A DNA stretch of 64,000 nt, taken from Desmodesmus armatus. Taxonomy: Eukaryota > Chlorophyta > Chlorophyceae > Sphaeropleales > Scenedesmaceae. The notes beneath the pieces are model-generated. The model saw only the letters and a program-made list of their open reading frames with translations. It did no database searches and had not been told where the DNA came from. Every line of letters starts with the position of its first letter. Within the stretch, counting starts at the first letter, position 1. Positions 36,305-48,035 of this stretch are shown here, piece after piece. Made by a program: the position numbers and the translations under genes. The DNA is taken from NCBI GenBank assembly GCA_007449985.2, contig VIIQ02000239.1:62001-126000 (forward strand), given 5' to 3'.

Positions 36305-39300
36305 TCAGCAAGCGGGAGGCAGCCATGCAGACTTCATCTCCCACACCTGACCGTCAAACAGTGCACCCCACTGCCCTGGCTGCGGCCAGCGGTCTACAGC
36401 ACTGAAGCACCTCTCGTCCTTGCACCCGCTGCTGCTCCACAACCTGCACCACCAGCAATACATCCCAGTGATCACACTCGGGGGCTTCAGCACTTCGGCA
36501 GTCCGGGCAGCAGCAGTCCGGTCCACCGCAAGCCCCGCAGTCGGCTCTGGGGGTATCGCCCAGGCAGAGACCCCCCATGCCACTGAGTCATCCAACGGAT
36601 ATACACGGCTAGTGATGCGCGCAAGCCCTCCCATGGCGAAAACCTCAACCACACCATGGTCCACCCACACAGACAGCTGCAGGGGGGTGTCAGGTGCCGC
36701 CCATGCCTTGCTTTGGTCGACCGGCAGAGGCACAGGTCCACCCTCCATGAACGTGGTGTTCGTGCCTGGTCCGGCCTGGCTCCTGTCAAACCAGACAGAC
36801 AGGCTACTGACCGCGTACGCAGGGCTTTGCGGAGCCAGGCTTCTGACAGTGCCCTTTATGTACGCGTCCGCAAACTTCCCGCCTCCGAGCTCGATGCGGA
36901 CACCGAATGCAAACTCATCAGGCTGCTTCACAATGCTGTTGGTAGTGCGGCGCTGGCCTGATTCTGTCACCACCTTGTTGCCAGTGCTGCTGGATCCTGG
37001 AGGCAGCAGAGTGAAGGCGGCCTGTACTTCAAACTGCCTCGCTGTCACGTTGGAGGCTGACAGCTTGCTGCTGCCGCTGCGGCTGCCGCTTCCGCTGCTG
37101 CCGCTGCTGCCTGGGACAGTGCTGACTGGCAGCATTGGCGTGACTTGTGGGTAGGTGGCAACTGCAGCGTTGGTGGAGGTGTGCATCTGCACACCACAGA
37201 TCAACACACATACACACATACATAAGGGCCAGCATGTAAGGCCTAGAACACTGCACGTCAAGGGGGCGCAGCACGCGGCTATGGTACAACAGTACTGCTG
37301 CAACAAGCACCACAGGGATGCAGCACCTGCTGCAGCTGAAAGATGCCGTCCAAGTGCTCCTGCGTGTAGACTGTCAAGCCAGATTTGCCTTGAGATGGAA
37401 TGTGAGTTTGAGGGGCACTGGAATGCTTCTGGCACACGGGTGTTGGTGTTTTGGTTCTGGCTTGACTGCCAACAGCGCGTGCTTGGCGCGCATGGGTAAG
37501 TGTGTTGGTGCTCACCTTGCTGCCCCTGAGAGTGCTGGTCTCCTTGACCGGATAGGCCCGCAGGGTCTTGGTCAGGGGCTCGTATGTCAGCTGCCGTGGC
37601 ATGGTCTGCACGCCCTTGAAGCCCTGGCGCTTGATGGGCTCCGGGAGCTCATCACTGCACATGAACTGGCAGCCTGCATGCACATGACACACAAAACCAT
37701 GCAAGTTGCAGCAGAATGCAGCAATTGGCGGCAGATCGCAGCACTGCCTGCAACAGCATCTGGCCTGTGGATCATGCTTGAGAAGCTTAGCTGATCAACT
37801 CAATCCTGCTGCCATCCCCCATGCCGCAGCGCCATTCTTCCCTGCGGTACACACCTTCAGCCGTTTCGTATATCCAACTGAACATAACTTGCCGCATATC
37901 GGCGGTCCTGAACACCATCGACGCGTACGTGGACCCATAGTCCGTCCGCATCGGCGCAAAGCGCTGACCGTCGATCTTTCCCGTAAACAAGCTGCGGGTA
38001 GCAGACTTGTACCAATTGTCAATCGAGTTATAGTCATCATCCTGAGAGCGCTTGGTGACTGTCGGCACCTTGCCCAAATCCGCTTCGTTCGGGTAACCAC
38101 TGTATTGGGACCCGAAGACCTGAACAGGCGAGGTGGCTGCTGGGCTGGTGCGTGCCAGATCCGGATGAATCGCAGCATAGTCCCACTTGTCGTTGCCCAG
38201 AACGTACCACTCCATGGAGAACAGCTCGCGGAAGTGACTCTGGTCATCCCACTTCAGAAAGTACACCCCTGCAACCACGGGCAAAGCAGCAAGAGTCGAG
38301 CTGAGCCAACTTCACTAACAAAAGCGCTACCAACACTGACAGAAACCGGGCAAACATGCACAGCAGGCTCTCTTGTACACCCCGCAAAGCTGCGCCCAAC
38401 AGCAGCCCCTGCCCCCCCCCCCAAGACACATGTCATGTACCCACATAAGATGACGAAACAAACATAAGATGGAAAAAACATAAGATGACAGCTGGGACCC
38501 TGTGCACCCACCATTGTCCAGTTCTGCAAAGTCCACTACCTCCCACATGCGGCAGTAAGCTCCAAACTGGTCACACGGGCCACCTACAGCAGCAGGAAGC
38601 AGGCAAAGTGGGTCCGGTGCGGCTGCTGATACATCGGCTGCAACCGCCACAGGAGCTGCAGTGATTTCTGTACATGCTGCAAGAGCCAGTGCCTTGCACG
38701 TGGCACGCCCGTGGCAACACATGTGTCTGCATGGTTGGGCTGGCAGGCTGGTGATGAAACGCAATACCACAACCTGATACTGCCCCCTCACCATATGCAG
38801 GCCCTGGCCAGCCCACAACACTGGCAGACCTTGAAGCCATGCACTGGCCATTGACCTGCAAGGGCACAGCACAGTCGTTGTGTTGGCAACAAAGCCAAGC
38901 CTCAGCATGTTGACACGGGGCTACCTGCTGCTGCCAGCTTGCAGAGTTGCGGCCACAGCGACCTGACACGATCAAGACAATGCCCAAACGATCTAGGGTG
39001 GCGCCCCTTACAGCTTTCGTCTGCGCCATTATCCTGCTTGCCCGCACACCCACACCACACAGACAAACCCTTCATGGTGCAGCACGTGGTGCTTCACGCA
39101 TGTATGGCTGCTGCTGCAGGGTTCGGGCCCCTCAGACGACAAGTTATCATCGCGCACAGCTAGCTGCCACACCTGAGGCTCGGGTATCATCTGGCTGTAC
39201 AAGCTGCCCTGGTAGGACCAAGGCCCCGCCATGGTAGGTGCTGTATAGATGCCAGCACCACCCATGCAGTAGGCCTGGGAGCCAATGGCCAGGGCGTAGT

Positions 39301-41236
39301 GTGATACATTCAGCGGCTGTGGGTTCTCTGAGCTGGTCAGGGCCCGCCATACTGCATGGCGGGCTTCGGTGGGATCCCTGAACTGGAAGTTTGTCCCGCC
39401 TGGTGGCACCTGCACGCAGAGCACAGCACAGCATAGCACGGGAGACTCGTCAGGCAAGGTGGCACACAGGTATCAAGCTCAGTGTCTGAGGCACATGCAA
39501 GTGCAGCAACTGCCGGTGTCTGGGACACATGCAGGGTGACATCGCCCTTGACAGCTGCCGTGTGCCTCAGCAGGCAGCATGCACAGTACAGCAAGCCCTG
39601 TGAAACAACAATCTGGGGTAAGCTGCCCACAGGCATTGCCGCCAGCATCTGCTGCTGTTCTGGATGATAACTCTCAAGATAACTCTCTACCATCATGATG
39701 TGTGTGCAAGCATACAGTTGGTGCAGGTGCAGCGGGGCTTGCTGCGGCACCCACCTGCACTAGGAAGGGGTTGGTTGTTGGCTTGACCCATTTCTTCAGG
39801 TAGGGATCGTTGAGGTCGGCAGGCACAGCCATGGCCTGACGCTGGAAAAAGTTGCCCATCTCGGGAGCCTCTGTGCTGGCAGCTGCAGGACAGCAGACAC
39901 AGCACAGCACATCGTGTCACAGCACTGACCAGCACGCACGTATGACAGCCACGCATGCGCCTCAGCAGGGCCGGACCATGCCGCCCCTCTCCCCGTCTCC
40001 TCGCCTTCCCCCGTCTCCCATGACAGGGAGCTCCTCCCAAGTGAGACGCTAATGGCATGTGTGCTGTTGCATCGTGCATGTAGTACGAGCTGCTGTTGGG
40101 CAGTACAGCTGACAGATAAGGGGTGACGTTCCACCTGATGCTGTGCCGCAGGTACGGTACCTGTGAATGTGAGCACTGGTACGTCCCCGTCTGCCATGGT
40201 GGCAGCTCCTGACCACACGCCGTTGAAGTCGTACATGGTATCAGGCAGCAGCGCAGGTGGTAGCCAGGTCCAGTGCGCAAGGTCCTTGCTCACTACATGG
40301 CCCCAGAAGGGGGCGCCTGCGCAGAGAATGAAAGCAAGCGGCACGTGATACTATGTGCAGTCATGCCTAGAGTGCATGCTGTGACAGGACGTATTGTTGA
40401 TCACGATGCTGCAAGTGCTGCCCGGGCGCATTTGCATGCTACACAAGTGGCTGCAGACACCACCAGCAGAAGCCTCCTTTCTAGCCTCGGACCTTTTGCC
40501 ACTGCTGGTTGCCGTACAAGCTATTGCTGTTGTATGCTATCAGGCTGATTGGCATGGTCCCCGCCCAGAGCCACAGCTGCACCAGGTGCAATCTGCCTGC
40601 TGCTGCAACATCTGGCCAGTGCTCCTGCTGTGTGCTGCTGAGTTACTCCCTTGAGGAGCAACCAACTGCTCAGGAACCAGCGGCAGCAGTGCCTTACCCC
40701 ATGCGAGGTCCCTGGGATTGTACTGGAAAAACAGATGCACCGCGTCCTTCAGCTGAAACATGCCATGGGGGTCATTCATCCAGCCATATGGGACTGTGAT
40801 GTGATACGCGGGCCGCAGCGGCTGCCATGTGTCGCCAGTGAAGTTGTCACACCCGGCCCGGGTGAAGTTGCTCAAGTCTGGTGCTGGGCCAGCAGCTGCA
40901 GGTTTACATGGAGCGACAGCACGATGCTTGGTGGGGGATGTTAGGTGGCTTGCTGCAAGCTATATTGCGGGTTTAACAGTTGCTCAATGTGGTGGCTAGA
41001 GCTGCAACAGTCCCCTGCTGAGTTGCAGCTATAGCTGGTAGCAGTAGCTGGTAGCAGTAGCTGAAGCAGCAGCTGCAAGCAGTAGCTGAGAGCTCTACAC
41101 CCGGCAGAGCTGCATGGGGCCTACCTTGCACCTTCTGTCCACCAGGAAGCGTTATAGGAATGGCGTAAGCACATTTGCAAGCAAGCAGAGACAGCAGCAC
41201 GAACAGCAACCCTCTGTCCGCAAAGACCAAACCCAT
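36305..41236 (-). CDS. Secreted GH32 glycoside hydrolase (invertase/fructanase family)
   Basis: Ten exons recognised: 41236-41125, 40883-40698, 40316-40161, 39882-39755, 39409 to about 39173, 38583-38512, 38268-37855, 37673-37516, 37428-37327 and 37186-36305, roughly 815 residues. All junctions close except exon 5 to 6, where the phase is off by one. Residues 1-25 form a signal peptide. GH32 motifs appear in order: YHITVPYGWMNDPHG (catalytic Asp in WMNDP; the usual final Asn is His), WGHVVSKDLAHW, FNGVWSGAAT, FRDP (transition-state Asp), MWEVVDF (acid/base Glu kept; the usual EC Cys is Val), DYGSTYASMVF, GVQTMPRQLTYE and, in the C-terminal beta-sandwich, VWVDHGVVEVFAMGG. The family hydrolyses beta-fructofuranosides such as sucrose or fructans. 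A Ser/Gly-rich linker joins the domains. The enzyme probably acts in the periplasm or medium; which substrate it prefers cannot be read. Confidence 0.88.
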
Positions 41237-42018
41237 GTTTGCCCCTCACAAAGCATGGGCGTGGGCATGTGGAATTACTTCTGGGAGTATAAGAAAGTGA
41301 TCAGCAGCAGGATCGACGTCGAGTGATCAGATGTTTGTCAGTCCAAGGTTGTTAGCGGCGAGGACGTATACCGTAACAGATAAACCAGCGGCACGCCATG
41401 GAGCCCACAAGTATTCCAATAAAAACTATCCCCCAGCCCCCCTCAACCCTCCAACATCGGTTGCGCCAGGCTGGCAGTGTGTTGGTCCTGACACCTGCGA
41501 CTCATGCATCCAGATGGAATGGGAGCACCGTCTTGCCCGGCACTACTCCATGCTGCATGCCTAACCATGCAGGTGGTTTCCCCGCATCATGCCACTTGGG
41601 TAACTGAACAGTGTTGCATAGCCCTCCATGCCAACCCATCAGTCAATGTCACTGTCACAGTGTGGCCAGGCGCACCCTTGCCCAACCAAAAAAGCTTACG
41701 CCATCCATGGCATTCTCCTCTGTACCTTGTACACCCAACTGACTCCGTGCGTACACCTATATTACCAAGGTTTGAGCAGTAAGCACACAAGGATCCATGT
41801 CAACACGATTAGTAGGTTAGCCATCAACAGGCAGGCGCCTCTTCACCGCCAAGACTCAGGTCGCCACAAAGCACACAACGAAGCACACATCCTTTGCTGT
41901 GCACAACACAAAGCACATCAACACTTACTAGCATACAGCAGCTGGAGCACCACGATTGGGTTTGCTGGAGCAAACAGCAAAGCAGCAGGATTGGCCCAGG
42001 GGCCTACCTATAGGTAGG

Positions 42019-42053
42019 TAGGGGTGCACCTACTAGCTAGTAGGTGTACCCCT
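42019..42053. repeat. Near-perfect palindrome
   Basis: GGGGTGCACCTACT is followed after two AG/CT bases by AGTAGGTGTACCCC, a hairpin with one mismatch. It is preceded by CCTACCTATAGGTAGGTAGG, itself partly palindromic. Confidence 0.75.
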
Positions 42054-42475
42054 CAAACACTCGTGTGTTTCTGCAACACAGTGCACTAGAGTTCACCTGG
42101 CCTAGCCAGGCATGCCATGCCTGCAGCAGACTTGCCTGAACACAATCAAGCATGCAGCCATGCATGGCGTGTTAGCCTCATCCGGCCAAATACTGCCCAA
42201 TACTGTCTGGCAGACAGCAGATAATCAAACATGTGCAAGCCAACCATACTATGACGTAGTAGGCCACATTCCTATACCAACAAGCCAGGGGCAACCAGCC
42301 AACACCATCACCAACAGCATGACAAACCCACCGAGCTGCACAAATAGCTCACAGACTATGTAGTATAATATGCTTGCAGCGCACACAGATTCTGCCTGAA
42401 CCCGTGCCTAAACCCATGCACAGAATATCTCATGAGCAAAGATAGCGGTCTGCGAGGTCCGAAACCTTGCAACGG

Positions 42476-42540
42476 CAGCAGCCAGGCAGCCAGGCAGACA
42501 GCCAGCCAGGCAGCCAGCCAGCCAGCCAGCCAGCCCACCA
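42476..42540. repeat. CAGCCAGG short tandem repeat
   Basis: Runs of CAGCCAGG and CAGCCAGC, about eight units with drift, 40 bases downstream of the kelch gene stop. Confidence 0.7.
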
Positions 42541-42581
42541 CTGCAGACCCACCACTGCAGATACCTACTGCACTACATGAC

Positions 42582-45500
42582 CTACGGACGCTCCTTGACA
42601 GCAACGTATGCATCTGGATATTCTTCATCCATGTATGCCCACACACTGGGCAATGCCACGCCAACACAATCTTCCTTAGCTGTATCCTTCTTCATAGAGC
42701 AAGTGGGGTGCCCACCGAAGGCCAAAACCCTGTCACCTGAACCCATAGTGACGTGGGCAGTGTCAAACCTGAAACGCGCCTCAGGGAGGGGTGCCTTTTC
42801 GACCCAGCGGTCAGAGCTGTGCATGTACTCTTCAACGTCGTACATGGCAAACTCTGCAGGCAACAAGCAGTACAGACAGCAGCACATGTACACAGGGAGT
42901 CAGCTTTGTGCGGCATGTAGTGGTATTTGCAGGTGATGGGGCCGGTCGAGCGGCAAGCAGCTACTGGGCCGCCGTTGCACTGATGCATCGAGTGGTTGGG
43001 TTGGCCTCATAGCCGCCTAGCACGTGCTGCCGACAACTGCGCCAAGCTCAGCCAGCTGCGGCCACACACTGATGAGCTGCCAGGGAGGGGGGGGGAGGTA
43101 TGAGCCCTGATGCTCTCTGAGTGGATCGAGAGGCTGCGGGGGTGTGGTGGGGGTGTGGCTGCAACGGGGTCTGCTTCTTACCGGTGGCTGAGCCGTTGTT
43201 TGTCTCCCCGCCCATCACAATGATGCGGCGGCCAGGCAGTGCCTCCGCAGCAAAGTCACCCCGCGCCTTGTTCATGTTGGCACGCGCAGTCCTGCCACAG
43301 CAGCAGCAGCAGCAGCAACACATCAGGGATGTTGGTGTTCGCTTTGACAACCCTGAAGCGACAATGATAACACACCCTGTACACTGCCAGAAAATGTGAA
43401 AGTGTCGACCAAAGGCACACATTGCAGCTGAGAGGAGACGCTTCTGCCACTGCTAGTAACAAACACACAGGGAATGCCGCTGTCATGCCGTACACTCTGC
43501 ATGCCACTATGCTGTGCACCTGGCAGGTTCATCAAGTTCTGCACATGCTGCCGGCAGCTTGCTGCATCAAACAAAACACTATGCGCGTCCCAGCTTCTTA
43601 CCACTTAGGATCTGCAGCAGTGACAACCATAGACTCCACTGACGCCAGAAACTTCATTTCTGGGTCCACACCACCCAGCACCACCAGGGTCCTGCGGTGT
43701 GAAGCACATGCACAACACCACAACATCAGTGTGTTGACGACTTGCCCTTACCTATTGTGTGTGCTGCAAGGGTGGCCAGCGTGTGGCAGCACTGGGACTA
43801 GACAGCATTCCCTGCCAATCTGAAAGCTGCCTGCACACTGCGCAGTACTTGCAAAATTGAAAGCTTTTGCAGGACTGCGGCTGTGCAGCAATGTTGTATT
43901 GGTGTCGCCAATCGACATACTCAGCAGCAGAAGAAGCCAGAGGGCTGGTTGCTAGTTTCAGTGTTGACCACAGCCGGTATTCATGAACTCATGAGGCATA
44001 AGGCTCACCTATCATCCAGTGCCACTGCCTCACAGTCACCCCGAGGCTGCGTCAAGTTGGCAGCAAAGCTCCAGGCCCCACTAGCAGGGTCAAACACCTG
44101 CAGCACGACACGCCGATATGTGCAAGTCAGCAACAGCCACATAACACATGACGCACCTGCTCAGGCCTGTGTGCCAAGGATCACACGCCTGACGGACTGG
44201 TGTAGCAGCTGGTACGATTTCCTTGCAAGCGATTCCCAGGACGGTTCATCACTGCATTGCCGCTACTCAGGTGTATACGCAGCAGCAGCTGGAGCACACC
44301 AGCAGCGGCCCCCGCTGCCCTCCCCGCCACCATCACCACATGTTGACCCAGATCCCAGCAACTTCAATAGGCTTAGGATCAGTGGGCTTACAGCAACAAA
44401 CATACCAACTAGGTGCCAGATAGCGCACCATCGGCTCCCCCCCCCTCTACACGGTATTCGACTGCCAACTACATAGCAGCAGCAGACCAACAGCTCAACT
44501 GGCCAAGGGCTGCAGGGCCCAGGCTGCAAGGCGACCCACCTCCACTGAGCCGAGTGTGTCTGAGTAGTCGGTGGTCCAGCCGCCGGCAACGTACACCTTC
44601 CCACCAACAGCAGCAGCACAGCAGTCACCCCTGGGGTGGTTCAAGCGACCTGCACAGCACAACCACAAAGGTGACACACTCTGTTGATGCAAGGGTGTGG
44701 GGCTGCAGTCTGAATGGAGGTTCTGCACGTGCCTTTGTCCTCATACTTAGCAGCCTGTCGACTTCTGCATGGTGAAGCTCTGAGAGCTCACTCCCTGACA
44801 AGCAATGATGTGTGGCAAACGTGCCCATGCAACATGTCCCCCTATCCCATCAACAGGGTGCGGTGCCCCGCTGTTGGGATGCGTGTCTCTTTGTCACGCA
44901 GGCCGACGATCAATGTCATCAGGAGGATCAACCTTTACAAAATGCAGGCCCACAGTTCATGTCATGAGCAGCAGCACTCATGCCACTGTCCCAAACACAC
45001 TGCCTGCGCCCACCTGGCAGCACATCCCATCTGTTGGTGGCCGGTGTGAAGCGCATGACACGGTCGGACACTGTGTGGGTGACAGCGTCCGCAGCCTCAA
45101 AGGCTCCCATGCCCCCTATCACATACAGCTGCCCGTTGAGCACAGCACCACAGAAACGGAACCTGCAGCCGCCAACAGACATAACACATGTCATCTTTAC
45201 TACGTGCCGGTACCAATCTCGGCGCGCACGTGTGCAGTAGTGTCCTGTCAGCGAGATTTGTCATGGCTGTATCACATCACAGCCAGCACAGATCAGTCAT
45301 TGAACACCACGGTCTCTTGGAACTGCTTACTGTACAGTACCCTGGTGACCCCTTGCACCCCAAGCGAAGCAAGGGGCTTGAGCCTGTGCACAAGCACCTC
45401 ACCTTGGCTGTGGCATGTCCGCCAGCTCCTGTGACCTCTCTGTGTAGGTGTCATATGCAACAGTGGCATTCAGTACCAGAGGCACTGCAGGGCCCCTCAG

Positions 45501-46594
45501 TGCAGCTGCTGGTACAACTGTGCCGTCAGCCTCCGCCTTCTCTACAGCATCGGTCAGACCGCCCAAGAGGTACACGGTCGTGCCGATGGGGAAGCTCTGT
45601 GAAGGGCAGAGTAAAGGCACAGCATGAAAGGACACACGTCAAGTTCACATGGTACACCGTCTCTGACACTGCTGTGCTTGCAAAGGGAAGTGACACTGCT
45701 GGGGTGGTCAGAACAGCTGCTGTACTGGATGGGCTGTACATGTACGTATGTTTGTTCTAATTTTAAAAAAGCCACTGGGGCTGCCGCAAGGCAAGTCAGT
45801 GGCGACTCATCGATGATGAGTCATCACCACCGGTACCTCAACAGAGCTATGCTGCTTGGTCTACCACTCCCGCAGTGCGCCCACATTGCCAGGTTGTGCA
45901 AAGTCTGTACTTGAGGCCTCAGAAGGATCATTGCCCGGTGCTGCACCAAGGTGTGATCCTTTCAGGGCAGCTGTGACGTTTACTTGCCTTGTGGTCGCTC
46001 CTTGAGTGTAGCATGTCTCTTTGCTGGGCAAAGTAGCCAGTGCCCTACACGTAGCAGCATGGGCAGGTTGATGAGTCAGCGATCTTGATAGATTCTGTGA
46101 TTTGCATGAGTGCAGGTCTGCATCAAGTATGCTGGCTGACCAATATAATGTTTCCCTTGGGCAACTTATGGCACATTAGTTGCATCCCGCTGATCGGGCT
46201 GCACATCAAGTGGTTGACAATGACTTGCGCAGATGATGTCAATGGTTTTTCATGCCTTACTTACCTTGAACAGGTTTACTGCTTTCCAGCCTTGAGGCAC
46301 ACCGTCTGGATCAGTGGTGAGGAACATGCCGTTGTCCGAGGCACCACCCTTGCCAAGCTTCCTGGCCACTACTGCTGCGTAGATGCCCATGATCAAAGCT
46401 AATGTGGAGATCAACAGAGCAGCAATCCCCAGAAGCACTGGGACAGAGCAGCATCGACGTCGGCTGCTGGTGCTGCTGCTGCTGCTGTTGTGCTGCTTGG
46501 CACCCACACTTGGTGGCTGATCGGTCTGCATGTTTTCGACATCGAAGTTTTCATAGTTCCTTGGCTTCTTCTCTCCTGCGTTTAAGCAGTCCAT
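42582..46594 (-). CDS. Kelch-repeat protein with one N-terminal transmembrane segment
   Basis: Eight exons whose frame closes exactly at 447 residues: 46594-46265, 45596-45403, 45162-45014, 44649-44540, 44097-44009, 43691-43602, 43291-43182 and 42853-42582. The N-terminus (MDCLNAGEKK..) is polar with a Ser run and an RRR stop-transfer-like cluster at 45-47, followed by a hydrophobic helix at about 51-76 (VPVLLGIAALLISTLALIMG). This suggests a type II membrane protein with the rest outside the cytosol. The rest forms kelch blades with GG pairs: TTVYLLGGL, GQLYVIGGMG followed by RFTPATNRWDVLPG, GKVYVAGGW, TLVVLGGVDP, GRRIIVMGGE and DRVLAFGGH followed by a final strand. Repeated PRGDC and ARGDF mark the blade turns. 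Six blades would make a beta-propeller, usually a binding scaffold. No catalytic residues of galactose oxidase are recognised. Confidence 0.88.
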
Positions 46595-46697
46595 TTTTGC
46601 AGGAACTGCAGTGATCTGTCTCCGACACCAGACGCAAGGTGCGAGCAAGGGACGCAGGGAGTACAGACCGTTTGCACTGACTTGTATTCCTTGATAG

Positions 46698-46704
46698 ATT
46701 TATA
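46698..46704 (-). promoter_or_regulatory. Likely TATA box of the kelch gene
   Basis: TATAAAT on the minus strand (context CATATAAATC), about 105 bases before the start codon at 46594. Confidence 0.45.
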
Positions 46705-48035
46705 TGGGCCGTCGCCGGTCAGGTGGTTGGTCACAAGGTTGCAAAGTTTGACCGCTGTAGCAGCACATGACAAGGGCTTCCTCCTCAAACCCCCTTGAAT
46801 GCATTTCCCTGCAGCTGACAGGAGGTTCAGCAAAGGATCTTTGTTGAATCTTTTTCCCGATGCCGGTGTGGCGTGTCATCATTCAGCCATAGTGGACCAC
46901 CATGGTGGTTGGACTGGCCAGGTTGGTGGTGGTGCACATTGAGCGCGGCAGGTGATGACATGTGTGGGCGTGTTGCACCTTAGCAAATCAGTGGATGAGC
47001 TGCTCGAAAGTACTCGAAGCGGTGTTGGGCGGGTCTGTGCCAATTCAGGATGCAGTGCCGTTGATTTGGCTGGCAGGGTGCCACCAATTGTGCCACCATC
47101 TGTAGGAATGCATGAAGAAAGTATGCACAGTAGGAACCTGAAGCTGAGACACTGGCTGCTGCACTTTGCTTTACGGCCTGTGCTGCCAAGGACTTGCTAT
47201 TGCCATGGGCAACTTTGATGAAAAGCAACACGGTGCAACTTCAGGTTGTGAAACTCAAGTGCGGCAATTGCTTGCAGGGACAGACTTGCGTCAAGCACAC
47301 AGTCGTAGGTGGCGCGTCAAGGTAGCGTTCCTCTGCACACGATGTTGCAAGTAATAGATAAGGCTGATCAATAGCCAGCGCATGACATGCACTGCCAACT
47401 GTGCAGTCCATACATGTACACATGCATGCCCATGAAGTGCAGTAAACTTTTTGCCCACTCACTAAGCTCTGCCAGATCTTTGACCTGGCACTAGCTGCTT
47501 CAGTGCTCACAGTGCAGAAATCAACTTGAAGCAGTGCTACAACATCAACTTTGCCTGGAACATTGCAGCACACAAACAGCAAACAGCCTCAATCTCATCT
47601 CCTCGGCCACAAGTGCGTTCGACATGGTCCTCCCGGTGCTGTCACCTGCGTCTGCCCGAGGGACCACCACTACCTCAGCAATCTGGGTACCTCCATGCCA
47701 GCCAGGCCATCCTCAAGCGCCTGCCCACCGAGTGTCCTGTCAAAACAGAAGTTGCAGACACCGGAAGCCGAGCATGATGATCAGGCAGCCTATACGGGCA
47801 TGAAAGCTCTCACCAATTGGCATACTTTTCTGTAGATACAGGCAACAAGCTGAGCCGTAGGGCAGCCACAGACAACTGTCTTCTTGTGTTGACTGCAGTG
47901 ACAGTCTGTTGGAGTGGGTGGTTCACTAAGGTGCTTGCATGTTCACATCACGCATACAGCCTGACCCCAGCAAAGCCAGACAAAGCACTGCGCATTTTTG
48001 CTGCGTTGAGGTATAGGGTACTCACATGATAAGTT
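46705..48035. other. Between the kelch gene start and the cystine-knot gene stop
   Basis: No gene supported in 1.3 kb. Open frames are short and show no domain or splice-compatible partners. It should contain the kelch promoter and the 3' UTR of the cystine-knot gene. Confidence 0.4.

Larger units (their letters stand above)
41237..42581. other. Between the GH32 gene start and the kelch gene stop
   Basis: About 1.3 kb without a supported gene. It contains the short palindrome at 42019-42053 and a CAGCCAGG run near 42476-42540. The GH32 promoter should lie in 41240-41400; a CTTATAC word (minus strand, near 41290) is a poor TATA candidate. Confidence 0.4.
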
